Positions 27,169-36,158 are shown, counted from the stretch's first letter. The stretch: DNA of 64,000 nucleotides from Granulicella paludicola (GCF_025685545.1 NZ_JAGSYC010000024.1:124001-188000), one strand, 5' to 3'. Program-made: numbers and translations. The notes: generated from the letters alone by a model not told the origin.

Positions 27169-30100
27169 ATGGAATTTCATATCGCCCGTTCTCTGCGAGA
27201 GCGACTCAATATAGACGAGGTTCTGTTCAGCTATAACGGCAACGCCATCTTCGCGAACGTGGCGGCGGCGCGCAAACTTGCCCTCGGCCTGAACAGGCTT
27301 CGCGGCGAATCCGCCGAGACTCCGCAGAGCATCCACGGCGCCGCGCTCTTCGCCATGGGCCTCATCGACGAGCTCAGCCACGCCATGGTGGCGCACTATC
27401 GCCAGACCGTCGACGCCGCCGTGCTCACCGAAGCCCTGAAGTGGTTCGCGCAGCGCATCGGCAGCCGAAATCTCGACAAGCTCCTGCTCACCTTCGCTGA
27501 AAAATTCCCGGGCACCGCCGTCTTTCGCGGGGAGGTGACAGCCGCGGAATGGCTTAAACGCAGCACCGAAGGCATGCCCCATCGCGAATCGGAGATGGAA
27601 GAGCTTCTGCTCCTCTGGCTCGCCAACCAGAACCCTGCCTTCCTCCGTTTCCGCGAGCTCTTCGCCGACGACGATCTGCGCAAGCAGACCTCCTACCCCG
27701 ACCTCACCGCGGGCCTGCCCGGCTACTTCGAAACCCGTCCACCACTCTCCAAAGAAGCCGGCACGCTCATCCAGGCCCTCCGCGCTCCCATGCTGGCTTC
27801 GCCTGATTCGCTGACCGGTCAACTTGAGTTCATGCGCGAACGTTGGACACCGTTCCTCGGCGAAGATCTCAAGCGCGCGCTGCTCGCCATCGACGTCGTG
27901 CGCGAAGAAGACGTTGCCATCTGGATGCAGTTCCACCCCAACCACGGCGGCCTGCGCCCCATGCATGGCGGCGACGGCTGGTCCCCCGAAGGCTACGTCG
28001 GTGACGAGTACGTCGGCTGGGAAGACGAGTACGTCACCGGCTCTGACGGTGTCCGCCGCCGCAAGCAGTACGCTACCGACCACCAGGCCCCGCTCGTCGA
28101 GTACGAAGCCTTCAGCGCGGACTACGCCTGGATGCCGACCGTCGTCATGATGGCCAAGAGCACCTATGTCTGGCTCGAACAGCTCTCCAAGAAATATCAG
28201 CGCCATATCTATCGCCTCGACCAGATCCCCGACGAAGAGTTGAAGGCCCTCGCCGACCGCGGTATGACCGCGCTCTGGCTCATTGGTCTCTGGGAGCGCA
28301 GCATCGCGTCGCGCACCATTAAGCGACTGCGAGGGCAGGCCGATGCCGTCGCCTCCGCTTACTCGCTCAAGGACTACAACATTGCGGAAGATCTCGGTGG
28401 CAACGCAGCCTACGAACGCCTGCGCGATCGCGCGGCAGCGTACGGTCTACGCCTCGCCAGCGACATGGTGCCCAACCACATGGGCATCGATTCGCCCTGG
28501 GTCATCGAGCACCCTGAGTGGTTCATCACTCGCAAGGACAGCCCGTTCCCGGTCTACAGCTTCGAAGGCCCCGATCTCTCCACCGACAGCCGCGCCGAGA
28601 TCAAGATCGAAGACCACTACTACGATCAGACCGACGCCGCCGTGGCCTTTCGCCTCCGCACCTATGGCGATGGTCAGACACACTTCATGTATCACGGCAA
28701 CGACGGCACCACCTTTGCCTGGAACGATACCGCGCAGCTCGACTACTCCAAGGCCTTCGTCCGTGAGCACGTCATGCAGGTCATCCTGCACGTTGCGCGA
28801 CTCTTCCCGATCATCCGCTTCGACGCCGCCATGGTGCTCGCCAAGCGCCATGTGCAGCGCCTCTGGTTCCCGCTCCCCGGCGTTGGCGGTTCTATTCCTT
28901 CTCGTGCTGAAAACGCCATGTCGCAGGAGGAGTTCGACGCCCTGATGCCGAACGAGTTCTGGCGTGAGGTCGTCGATCGTGTCGCCGTCGAAGTCCCCGG
29001 CACCCTGCTACTCGCTGAGGCGTTCTGGCTCCTCGAAGGCTACTTCGTCCGCACCCTCGGCATGCATCGCGTCTACAACAGCGCCTTCATGAACATGCTG
29101 CGCGACGAAGAGAATGCCAAGTATCGCTCCTACCTGAAGAAGACGCTCGAATTCGATCCAGACATCCTCAAGCGCTACGTCAACTTCATGAGCAACCCTG
29201 ACGAGAAGACAGCAGCGGAGCAGTTCGGAGACGGAGACAAGCACTTCGGCACCTGCACCCTGCTGGCCACGCTGCCCGGCCTGCCCATGTTTGCGCACGG
29301 TCAGATCGAAGGCTTCTCCGAGCGCTACGGCATGGACTTCAAGCAGGCGCGCATGGACGAAACTCCGGATGAGCGCCTCATGCAGCGCTATCAGCGAGAG
29401 ATCACCCCACTGCTCAAGAACCGCAAGCTTTTCGCTGAAAGCACCAACTTCGTGCTCTACGACTTCTGGACAAGTTTTGGCTCTGTCGACGAGAACGTCA
29501 TGGCGTACTCCAACCGCCTGGGCGATGAGCGCGCCGTCATCCTCTACAACAACATCTACGAGAGCACCTGGGGGACTATCAAAACCTCCGTCGGCTCCAT
29601 CGACAAGGGCAGCGGCCACCTGCGCCACAGAACGCTGATGGAAGCGCTCGCGCTGCCCTTCGACAATGATGTGCTCATCGCCTACAAGGACAGCAACGAA
29701 GGCACCGAGTATCTGCGTCGCGGCTCCGAACTGCGTGACGAAGGTCTCACGCTGCGCCTCCGCGGCTATCAGTATGTCGTCCTGCAGAACTGGCGCGAGT
29801 TGAGGTCCTCCGAAGAGTATCCCTGGCACGACCTTTGCGACTCGCTGAACGGAGCCGGTGTTCCGAATCTCGATCAGGCACTCCGTGAGCTTCGCCTCAA
29901 AAAGGTTCACGGCGCGTTACGCGATCTTGCCAGCCCTCAGCACCTCCAGTCGTTCGTCGAAGCCGTGAAGGCTTTGCCTCGTCCCTCCGCGGCGCTTGTT
30001 GAGGTGGAAGAGATCACGGAGTCGGCAGACGCCGGTTTACCCAACGCCGAAGAAGTTTTGGACGACGCCGTCGCCGAAGCGCCGATCGAGTCTGTCATAG

Positions 30101-30849
30101 AGTCAGCCCTCGTCGAACAGGACTCCAAGTTTGAGCAATTCCTCAGCTCAGGCGAACGCCTGCGCCACGAGATCTCGCAGGTCGTGCCGCTGCCTGTGTC
30201 CGCTTCGGACTACGGCGAGAGCCTGCTCGAACAAGCGATCTCTGTACGTAAGTCGATCGCTGAGACGACGCTCGTCGACATAACCTCCGAGATGTGGGCA
30301 ACGTACCTGCTTCAGGTCGTGCTGGAATCTTTTCCTGACTCCGTCGGCAGAGTAGCGCTCTTCGACGAACTTGGGCTGAGACGCCCAATCGCCGATATCT
30401 TCGCAACACTCGGTATCTGGGGCCAGGACTCGTGGCTGGCAAGCGCGCGCGTTCGTGTCCTGCTTGCTTATAAGGGTGATCTTCTGAAGTCGATCAAAGA
30501 CAATGCCTTTTGGAGCGATCCCGACGTTCGCTGGCTCACCGGCGTCAACGAATCGGAAGGAATCACGTACCTTGATCGCGATAAGTTCGCGAGTTTGATG
30601 GAGTGGCTTGAGCGGCAGAATAGGCCTGCAGCGGAAGAAAAACCAGCTTCCATACAGCCCATTTTGTCGGACGCTGAAAATGCGGGCTACAAGGTGGAGA
30701 GCTTCCGGAAGTTGTTAAGCGCAGAGAAAAAGTCATCGAGGGTCCAGAAGAAAGCCGCTGCTCCGGCTGAACCCAGTGAAAAGACCTCAGAGAAGACGTT
30801 AGATGAGCCATATCCGGTGGGTCACGTCCCAACAGGGGGCGCTAAATAG
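27169..30849 (+). CDS. Large GH13-type alpha-amylase-family protein, 1226 aa
   Basis: The central region has GH13 features: DMVPNHMGID, the catalytic-nucleophile-like FDAAMVLAKRHVQ, the acid/base-like LLLAEAFWL, and YKDSNEGTEYLRRG. The N-terminal 350 residues and C-terminal 400 residues match no family that I recognise. There is no signal peptide, so it acts in the cytoplasm, perhaps on glycogen, trehalose or maltosyl compounds. I chose ATG 27169 rather than upstream in-frame codons because the preceding residues are Cys-rich and unlikely. An intrinsic terminator follows. The low-complexity Lys/Ser/Glu/Pro tail is unusual. Confidence 0.8.
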   Translation: MEFHIARSLRERLNIDEVLFSYNGNAIFANVAAARKLALGLNRLRGESAETPQSIHGAALFAMGLIDELSHAMVAHYRQTVDAAVLTEALKWFAQRIGSRNLDKLLLTFAEKFPGTAVFRGEVTAAEWLKRSTEGMPHRESEMEELLLLWLANQNPAFLRFRELFADDDLRKQTSYPDLTAGLPGYFETRPPLSKEAGTLIQALRAPMLASPDSLTGQLEFMRERWTPFLGEDLKRALLAIDVVREEDVAIWMQFHPNHGGLRPMHGGDGWSPEGYVGDEYVGWEDEYVTGSDGVRRRKQYATDHQAPLVEYEAFSADYAWMPTVVMMAKSTYVWLEQLSKKYQRHIYRLDQIPDEELKALADRGMTALWLIGLWERSIASRTIKRLRGQADAVASAYSLKDYNIAEDLGGNAAYERLRDRAAAYGLRLASDMVPNHMGIDSPWVIEHPEWFITRKDSPFPVYSFEGPDLSTDSRAEIKIEDHYYDQTDAAVAFRLRTYGDGQTHFMYHGNDGTTFAWNDTAQLDYSKAFVREHVMQVILHVARLFPIIRFDAAMVLAKRHVQRLWFPLPGVGGSIPSRAENAMSQEEFDALMPNEFWREVVDRVAVEVPGTLLLAEAFWLLEGYFVRTLGMHRVYNSAFMNMLRDEENAKYRSYLKKTLEFDPDILKRYVNFMSNPDEKTAAEQFGDGDKHFGTCTLLATLPGLPMFAHGQIEGFSERYGMDFKQARMDETPDERLMQRYQREITPLLKNRKLFAESTNFVLYDFWTSFGSVDENVMAYSNRLGDERAVILYNNIYESTWGTIKTSVGSIDKGSGHLRHRTLMEALALPFDNDVLIAYKDSNEGTEYLRRGSELRDEGLTLRLRGYQYVVLQNWRELRSSEEYPWHDLCDSLNGAGVPNLDQALRELRLKKVHGALRDLASPQHLQSFVEAVKALPRPSAALVEVEEITESADAGLPNAEEVLDDAVAEAPIESVIESALVEQDSKFEQFLSSGERLRHEISQVVPLPVSASDYGESLLEQAISVRKSIAETTLVDITSEMWATYLLQVVLESFPDSVGRVALFDELGLRRPIADIFATLGIWGQDSWLASARVRVLLAYKGDLLKSIKDNAFWSDPDVRWLTGVNESEGITYLDRDKFASLMEWLERQNRPAAEEKPASIQPILSDAENAGYKVESFRKLLSAEKKSSRVQKKAAAPAEPSEKTSEKTLDEPYPVGHVPTGGAK

Positions 30850-30987
30850 AGCGGCCGCAGTTGCGAAGGGCGAAACTCGGAATATTGAATTACTGTCAAG
30901 CCCATAATCCTGTAAGTCTTTGATTTAAAATGGAATAGAGTTGCATGTTTACATATCTCAATCCGTTATAATTGAAATAGAAGGAAA

Positions 30988-31024
30988 AAAGAGCGACAGC
31001 GGAACTCTCCGCGTGTCGCTCTTT
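30988..31024. terminator. Strong terminator after the GH13-like gene
   Basis: The 10-bp stem AAAGAGCGAC/GTCGCTCTTT is extended by GCGGA/TCCGC with a short bulge, loop ACTC, and followed by CTTTGTTTT. An A-rich run lies on the other side, so it can also end the minus-strand gene at 31111. Confidence 0.9.
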
Positions 31025-31075
31025 CTTTGTTTTAGACTTCACAAACACTAGATTCGGACTTAAGCCCTATAAATT

Positions 31076-31114
31076 CAGTACTTTAGACCTTAAAGTAAGG
31101 GGGGAGGGGGTTAC
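31076..31114. repeat. Dispersed G-run repeat, copy 2
   Basis: The sequence CAGTACTTTAGACCTTAAAG followed by runs of six and five G matches the minus-strand reading of 3027-3073. Here it abuts and slightly overlaps the stop codon of the coiled-coil protein gene. Confidence 0.7.
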
Positions 31115-31947
31115 GGTACAGCGATCGGTCCGGGTACGCTCTTCGGCGTGCTCAGGTAACCAGTTACCTGGTTCTTGTTGATATCGTTCACCACGATCTC
31201 AAACAAAGCAGGCGACTTACCCGAGTAAAACTGCACAGGCTCATCCAGGTTCTTGTCCTTCTTCTGGATGCTCTTGTCGTCCGAGCTAACCGTCAGCGTG
31301 TACTTCGAGCGCTTCGGATCGACCTTATTCAACGCCACCTTGATCGTGCCAACGTTCTGCGCTCCGCCGCCCTTATGCAGCGTGAACTCGTAGTAGTTGC
31401 GATCGCCTCGGTGCTTCAGCTCCTCCAGCTCGGAATGGTTCGTCGCAATCAAGCCGCTCATCACGCCCGCATCGCCAACCACGCGCGTCAGCTGCGACTT
31501 GGTGTCCGCCAGATCAGCCTGCGTGTTCGCCACATCGGTCTTTACACCGCCAACATCGGTCTTCACGGAAGCGACATCGGTCTGAACCGCACCAACCTGC
31601 GCAGCCGTCGCCTTCTGCTCGCGTGCCAGGCGAGAGGCATCGGCACGCTCCACCGCAACAAGCTGCTGCGAACGGTCTTCGAGCTGCTTCTGAGTCAGGC
31701 CCACGCTTTGGCCAAGTGCCTCGCCCTGTGCCTTGAGGCGTTCATTCGTGTCTTCCAGCTTCTGCGTCAGCACGGAGTTCTGCTGAGTAGCCGCGCTAAG
31801 CTGCTGCTCGGCATTGCTCAGATGGCTCTGCAAGCCGATGTTCCAGGCCAGCGCGCCAAGACCTGCCAGCAACGCGACAACAGATACGCCGGACAGCCAC
31901 ACGGGCGCGGATTTGGTGTGTACTTCCTCGTGGTCGAGATCACTCAT
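31111..31947 (-). CDS. Membrane-anchored coiled-coil protein, 278 aa
   Basis: A short cytoplasmic N-terminus, one transmembrane helix (VWLSGVSVVALLAGLGALAWN, about 16-36) and a long coiled coil (about 40-175) precede a beta-rich C-terminal domain (YYEFTLHKGGGAQ onward). The coil includes T-D-V repeats such as VKTDVGGVKTDVANT. The start ATG 31947 has AAGGAGG eight bases upstream. The frame is open further to 32040 without support. No family is recognised. It may be an envelope protein or stress-response spacer. The repeat copy and terminator lie at its 3' end. Confidence 0.8.
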   Translation of the reverse strand: MSDLDHEEVHTKSAPVWLSGVSVVALLAGLGALAWNIGLQSHLSNAEQQLSAATQQNSVLTQKLEDTNERLKAQGEALGQSVGLTQKQLEDRSQQLVAVERADASRLAREQKATAAQVGAVQTDVASVKTDVGGVKTDVANTQADLADTKSQLTRVVGDAGVMSGLIATNHSELEELKHRGDRNYYEFTLHKGGGAQNVGTIKVALNKVDPKRSKYTLTVSSDDKSIQKKDKNLDEPVQFYSGKSPALFEIVVNDINKNQVTGYLSTPKSVPGPIAVP

Positions 31948-32047
31948 ATTCGTTCTTCCTCCTTGCGGGTTTTCCAGGGGATTGCGGGTGATGTTGCCGA
32001 GGTGGCAGCCTTGAGTCCAAGGCGGCGAGATACACCTCAAGTGCAGT

Positions 32048-32353
32048 AGGACGCTATTTCAACCCCGCGAGATAGCTCACAGGCAAAAAACGCCGTCAGG
32101 TAAAGCCATGCACGAGAGGACTCAGGATGCGCGCTGCCGTCTCCATAAACTGCTTTGGATAGGGTGGGTCGAGTGTACCGTTCTGAGTGCGAAATGGAAA
32201 CCGGCGCTCACGTACCAACGCAGCGAATGCGTGAGCTTTCAGAGGAGACCTACCAGCATAGTCAGTCTTGCCAAGGCAGATAGTCCCTCTGCATCTCCTC
32301 TGGTTATGCCCCTAAAGGGGTAGTCTCTCCCCCTCCGAAAAGCGTGTAAACCA
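32048..32353. other. Non-coding gap with a long-loop inverted repeat
   Basis: No gene is apparent upstream of the small Cys-rich ORF. A 9-bp inverted repeat CAGAGGAGA (32240-32248) and TCTCCTCTG (32294-32302) flanks a 45-base region that itself contains TGCC/GGCA. A CCCCTAAAGGGG hairpin follows at about 32309. The layout could be a structured RNA or only chance pairing. Confidence 0.4.
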
Positions 32354-32382
32354 TTGACCCGTTTATGTTTGGAAGATACTGT
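32354..32382 (+). promoter_or_regulatory. Candidate sigma-70 promoter for the Cys-rich small ORF
   Basis: TTGACC (five of six to consensus) is followed after 17 bases by TACTGT (three of six). It lies 34 bases before the small ORF start. Support is by spacing and -35 match only. Confidence 0.45.
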
Positions 32383-32415
32383 CTTTTTAGTAACAACATT
32401 TCAGGAGGAAATACC

Positions 32416-32541
32416 ATGTTTTGCTGCTTCTTCTCTCTCTTTAACTTCGCTTCCGTTAGCTGCTGCCACCACACCTGCGGTTCCACGACCACCGTCACGA
32501 CCCCAGTCTCGACCACCACTGTCTCGCAGTCGGCTGCTTAA
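32416..32541 (+). CDS. Cys-rich small protein, 41 aa
   Basis: A perfect AGGAGG lies seven bases before ATG 32416, with a candidate promoter upstream. The product starts MFCCFFSLFNFASVSCCHHT and ends with a Thr/Val/Ser-rich tail (STTTVTTPVSTTTVSQSAA). It has five Cys in the first half as CC, CC and C, with two His, giving a possible metal- or lipid-linked hydrophobic head. No family is recognised. It could be a membrane microprotein, a metal-binding peptide, or a leader peptide. It stands alone, with no gene after it for 330 bases on the plus strand. Confidence 0.55.
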   Translation: MFCCFFSLFNFASVSCCHHTCGSTTTVTTPVSTTTVSQSAA

Positions 32542-32784
32542 CTCTTTCTACTTTCGCTTCTCTGCTTCATTTTCTCTGCTGTACGTGATGACCTCCGAAT
32601 CCTTTCGGTGAACATCGAACGATAGTCGCCTTCGCAAGAGCTTTGAACGAACCTGAGTGTGAAGTAGGCCACCAAGGTATCTTCGCTCCTCTAATGCGAG
32701 GTCGGTCCGGTCAAGTCGGATCGCCAGCGTACTATTCTCAACGCGATCAGTCATTCGGGAATCGCGGACTTCTATGGGCCCCTG

Positions 32785-32813
32785 GGGGTGACGATGCTCA
32801 GCATCGTCACCCC
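32785..32813. other. Perfect 14-bp inverted repeat
   Basis: GGGGTGACGATGCT is followed by one base and its exact complement AGCATCGTCACCCC. There is no U-tract on either side. It lies between the small ORF and the end of the DNA methyltransferase gene (stop at 32876) and could serve as an end-stabilising hairpin or a palindromic protein site. Confidence 0.7.
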
Positions 32814-32875
32814 TGTTGTCATTAATCGGGAACAGAGAATACAGAGTTGGAAGCCGGAGCCGCAGAGCAACTCCT

Positions 32876-33730
32876 CTATGGGCTGACAACCTTGAGGGGG
32901 CTGACAACCTTCAGGCGCTTACGCATCAGCTTGACAGCCTCAGGGTTCTGGTCGATCAGGATGTACTCTCGACCGTTGCGAGCGGCAGCTACCCCTGCTG
33001 TCCCGCTGCCTGCGAAGAAGTCCAGCACCGTGTCGCCAGGGTTCGAATGCACCCGGATGATGCGTTCCAGAATGCCCAGCGGCTTCTGAGTCGGGTAGCC
33101 CGTCTTCTCCTTGCCGGTGGGCGAGACGATCGTGTGCCACCAGACATCCGTGGGCGTCTTACCGCGCGCTGCCTTCGTTGCTCCTACAAGACCGGGCGCC
33201 ATGTAGGGAATGCGGTCCGTTCCCTCAAGATTGAAGGTGTATAGCTTCGGGTCTTTCGTGTACCAGAGGATGTTGTCATGCTTGGCGGGCCAGCGCTTGG
33301 TCGGGCGAGCGCCATAGTCGTAGGCCCAGATGATCTCGTTCTGGAAGCAGTCGCGGCCCGAGACCCCCGGCGTGGTGAAGATCTCATCGAGCAGCACCTT
33401 GCAGTAATGGACCTCGCGCGGGTCGATGTGGAAGAAGAGCGAGCCGGTGGGCGTAAGCAGGCGGTGCGCTTCGAGCAGGCGCGGGCGCAGAAAGCCCAGA
33501 TAGTCGTCGAAGATGTCGATGTAGGTAGGTGCAGTTTTGAGAATCTCTGTGCGGTAGCGATGGCCGCCGAAGCCGGTGCGGTCGCCGGTTACGTCGCGGA
33601 CGGCGCGGATGCGGGTTCGCTTCTGCCGCACGCCGGTGTTGAACGGCGGATCGATATAGATCAGCGGCACACTGGCGGAAGGCAGCTTGCGGAGCGCGGC
33701 GAGGTTTTCCTGTCGAATGATTCTGTTCAT
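32876..33730 (-). CDS. Beta-class DNA methyltransferase (orphan)
   Basis: This 284-aa amino-methyltransferase methylates adenine N6 or cytosine N4 in DNA. Motif IV DPPF appears at residues 27-30, then a target-recognition region with ILWYTKDP and WHTIV, and then motif I FFAGSGTAGVAA near the C-terminus. This order defines the beta class (CcrM/YhdJ-like). No restriction endonuclease gene is adjacent, so it is probably an orphan regulator of gene expression or replication. The C-terminus ends with a duplicated KVVSPL. The recognition sequence cannot be inferred. Confidence 0.88.
   Translation of the reverse strand: MNRIIRQENLAALRKLPSASVPLIYIDPPFNTGVRQKRTRIRAVRDVTGDRTGFGGHRYRTEILKTAPTYIDIFDDYLGFLRPRLLEAHRLLTPTGSLFFHIDPREVHYCKVLLDEIFTTPGVSGRDCFQNEIIWAYDYGARPTKRWPAKHDNILWYTKDPKLYTFNLEGTDRIPYMAPGLVGATKAARGKTPTDVWWHTIVSPTGKEKTGYPTQKPLGILERIIRVHSNPGDTVLDFFAGSGTAGVAAARNGREYILIDQNPEAVKLMRKRLKVVSPLKVVSP
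32880..32914 (-). repeat. 18-bp-period tandem repeat at the methyltransferase 3' end
   Basis: GGGCTGACAACCTTGAG at 32880-32896 and GGGCTGACAACCTTCAG at 32898-32914 differ at one base. They yield the in-frame C-terminal duplication KVVSPLKVVSP. Confidence 0.85.
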
Positions 33731-33906
33731 AGCCGCTCTCGGATAGTGCGTGCGCTTCGGGTGAGTCTATTATCGGATAGTCAGAATCAGATAGGGTGTA
33801 ACGGCGGCGCATTCCGTGGATATCAGGACAAGTGGGATCCGCGTGCGCCAATACTAGTGGGCCAGGCGGCAGAGGGCTTTTCGCCGAAGAACGAGGAGAC
33901 AGGGTC

Positions 33907-34371
33907 GTGCAAACGGAGCTTTATTTCGAAGATTTTTATCCGGGGCTGAAGTTCGTCTCCGGCCGCAGCTACAAGGTGACAGCCGAAGAGATCAAGCAGT
34001 TTGCTGAACAGTACGATCCGCAACCGTTCCATCTGGATGAGGCCGCCGGCGAGAGCTCGTTCTTCAAAGGCCTGGCAGCCTCGGGCTGGCTTACAGCCGC
34101 GATCGTGATGCGACTGCGTGTGGAGTCGATCCATGTGGCGGGCGGCATGATCGGCGCGGGCGTGGAAGAGATGCGCTGGACGCAGGCGGTTCGTCCGGGC
34201 GACTCCCTCCGCACCGAGGCGGAGATCCTGAATGTGCGCGCCTCGGCGTCGCGTCCGAAGTACGGCGTGGTGCGCTCGCGGACGACGGTGTTCAACCAGC
34301 GGGGCGAGGTGGTGATGCGCTCCGTCGTGAACTTCCTGGCTCCTTTAAAGCAGGCTGGAAGCGGCGAGTAG
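33907..34371 (+). CDS. MaoC-like hotdog dehydratase
   Basis: This 154-aa protein has the hotdog-fold MaoC pattern: FEDFYPGLKF, the catalytic-type segment AEQYDPQPFHLDEAAG (Asp and His), and GAGVEEMRWTQAVRPGDSLR. Such proteins hydrate enoyl-CoA or dehydrate hydroxyacyl-CoA. I chose GTG 33907 because GAGGAG lies eight bases upstream. A longer in-frame GTG at 33832 is open but gives residues with no likeness to the family. No clear operon is seen, and a WalJ-like gene follows after 59 bases. Confidence 0.88.
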   Translation: MQTELYFEDFYPGLKFVSGRSYKVTAEEIKQFAEQYDPQPFHLDEAAGESSFFKGLAASGWLTAAIVMRLRVESIHVAGGMIGAGVEEMRWTQAVRPGDSLRTEAEILNVRASASRPKYGVVRSRTTVFNQRGEVVMRSVVNFLAPLKQAGSGE

Positions 34372-34430
34372 GTAGCGCCTCGAGCTACCCCCCTCGTGCT
34401 TGCACAGGGGGCGAGCGTATCGTTAAAGCA

Positions 34431-35405
34431 ATGCGGATGACGGTACTGGCATCGGGTTCCAAGGGCAATGCAACGATTGTTGCTGCCGGAAAGACCTCTC
34501 TGCTGGTCGACGCCGGACTCAGCTGCCGCGAGTTGCTGCGCCGCATGGCGGTCGCCGGGGAAGACCCCACGACGATCAGCGCGATTCTTGTAACCCATGA
34601 GCATATTGATCACGTAGCAGGGCTGGCGGTGCTGGCTCGGCGGCTGGGCGTGCCCGTGTACTTCACCGAGCAGACGCATCGCGCGTGGGTGCGAATGCTG
34701 ACGCCAAAGACAACGATGAGCTACGCCAAGTGGCTGGAGCTGCGCGAGCGTGAGGCTGCAGCGGCGAAAGAGGCTCCAGCGCACACGTTGCTGGCCGCCG
34801 CTGAGGAAGAAGATCTGGGCAGCGAAGAGGCTCAGATTCCGGTCGATCCCGAAGGCGAAGAGGAGTGCGCGCCCAAGGTTAAGGCAAACCCTGCGGCTCT
34901 GCCGGCTGTGGAGTTTTTCCGGGCGGGGCAAGCGTTCTCTATCGGCGATATCGACGTCAATCCGTTTACCATCCCGCACGACGCGGCTGACCCCTGTGGT
35001 TTCGTCTTCCACGCCCGCAAAGAGAGCCTTCGTATGGCGGTGGCCACCGACCTGGGTTATGTGCCACCAAATGTGAAGATGGCGTTGAAGAACATCGATG
35101 TTCTTCTGATGGAATCGAACCACGATCTGGAGATGTTGAAGGACGGACCATACCCATGGAGCGTCAAGCAGCGCGTACTTAGCCGGGTTGGTCACCTATC
35201 GAACACAGCGACCGCTGAATTTTTGAGCCGCGATTACGACGGTGGAGCCCACACCATAGTTCTCGGGCACTTGTCGGAACAGAACAACCTGCCGGAGCTT
35301 GCGCTGCTAGCGGCGGAACAGGCTATCGGCAATCGAATGAGCCTCTTAGGGAATCGCGTTGTGCTTGCACGTCAGGCAGAGCCGATGCCGCCAATCCTGC
35401 TTTGA
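34431..35405 (+). CDS. Metallo-beta-lactamase-fold hydrolase, WalJ/YycJ-like
   Basis: This 324-aa protein opens MRMTVLASGSKGNATIV and carries the metal motif THEHIDH at residues 55-61, with VLGHLSEQNN near the end as in WalJ/YycJ proteins, which are DNA- or RNA-processing hydrolases. It differs from the usual 260-residue size by an acidic, Ala/Glu-rich insertion (about residues 90-155, including EEEDLGSEEAQ) between motif II and the next core strand. Role is probably nucleic-acid related. The insertion is odd and may be a lineage-specific loop. Confidence 0.87.
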   Translation: MRMTVLASGSKGNATIVAAGKTSLLVDAGLSCRELLRRMAVAGEDPTTISAILVTHEHIDHVAGLAVLARRLGVPVYFTEQTHRAWVRMLTPKTTMSYAKWLELREREAAAAKEAPAHTLLAAAEEEDLGSEEAQIPVDPEGEEECAPKVKANPAALPAVEFFRAGQAFSIGDIDVNPFTIPHDAADPCGFVFHARKESLRMAVATDLGYVPPNVKMALKNIDVLLMESNHDLEMLKDGPYPWSVKQRVLSRVGHLSNTATAEFLSRDYDGGAHTIVLGHLSEQNNLPELALLAAEQAIGNRMSLLGNRVVLARQAEPMPPILL

Positions 35406-35508
35406 ATCGCATTTCGATGAATCCGGGGCAAGGCTGAAACGTCTAAATAAGGTGTGTGGAACAATGCGCTTCCTGCCGTCGTATCGGTTGGGATAAACTT
35501 GTAGAAAC

Positions 35509-36042
35509 GTGAACCCAAATATGCCAAATCAGTCACGCCCAAGTCGCAAAGAGACCCGCGCCAATAAGAACAGCCTGTGCACGGACCCAGTCGTCGGGGC
35601 TATCCTTTCGGGCTGGCGGTATGACATTACTGGAAACTCCCCGGATCTGCGCCTTGAATACGAGGCGCACCTGAGCGAGTGTGGCCACTGCCGTCACCGT
35701 CAGCGAATTCATCGCACGGTTGACGTGCTGCTCCTGGCCGCGACATCTCTCTCGTTTGCTGCGTTTTTACTCGCTGCGCTGGTCATGCACCGCGTCGAAG
35801 CCATCAGCCATATCACGAATGTTCATCTGCATCTCCATCCTGATAGCGTGACCGCGCTGGCACGGATTCCCGACAGCATCACGGTCGGCCTGGAGACGGT
35901 GGCGATTGCGGGTGTGGTCGTTTCGATGTTGCTGTGGATTCTCGTTGCGATGGCGACGCCCATCTTCGGCATCGCCGTTTCGATGATGCGCGAGCGTATC
36001 TCCCCCGAGCTGCGCGAGTTGCTGCGCAAGCAGGAAGTTTAG
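35509..36042 (+). CDS. Putative zinc-finger membrane protein, 177 aa
   Basis: The N-terminal half has an H-x3-C-x2-C arrangement in YEAHLSECGHCRHRQR, as seen in anti-sigma zinc-binding (ZAS-like) domains. Two hydrophobic segments follow (about 75-93 and 133-157), with an HLHLHP stretch between. No family is certain. There is no adjacent sigma factor. The start is GTG 35509 or ATG 35521. It precedes a rhomboid protease after about 115 bases, which could in principle cleave it. That is speculation. Confidence 0.65.
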   Translation: MNPNMPNQSRPSRKETRANKNSLCTDPVVGAILSGWRYDITGNSPDLRLEYEAHLSECGHCRHRQRIHRTVDVLLLAATSLSFAAFLLAALVMHRVEAISHITNVHLHLHPDSVTALARIPDSITVGLETVAIAGVVVSMLLWILVAMATPIFGIAVSMMRERISPELRELLRKQEV

Positions 36043-36158
36043 TAGCGCCTGCCGGTTCAGGCCTTCTCCGGAAATTCTTGAGCGACATCCCTTACACAGA
36101 CGGCCTCGAACCTCGCTCACATTCCAGCGGAGAGAGCCTCGCGGCTGTTGAGGCCTCA

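Noticed and set aside
33969-35195. Minus-strand open frame of 408 codons
   Set aside because: Antisense to the MaoC and WalJ-like genes. No motif and inconsistent codon use.
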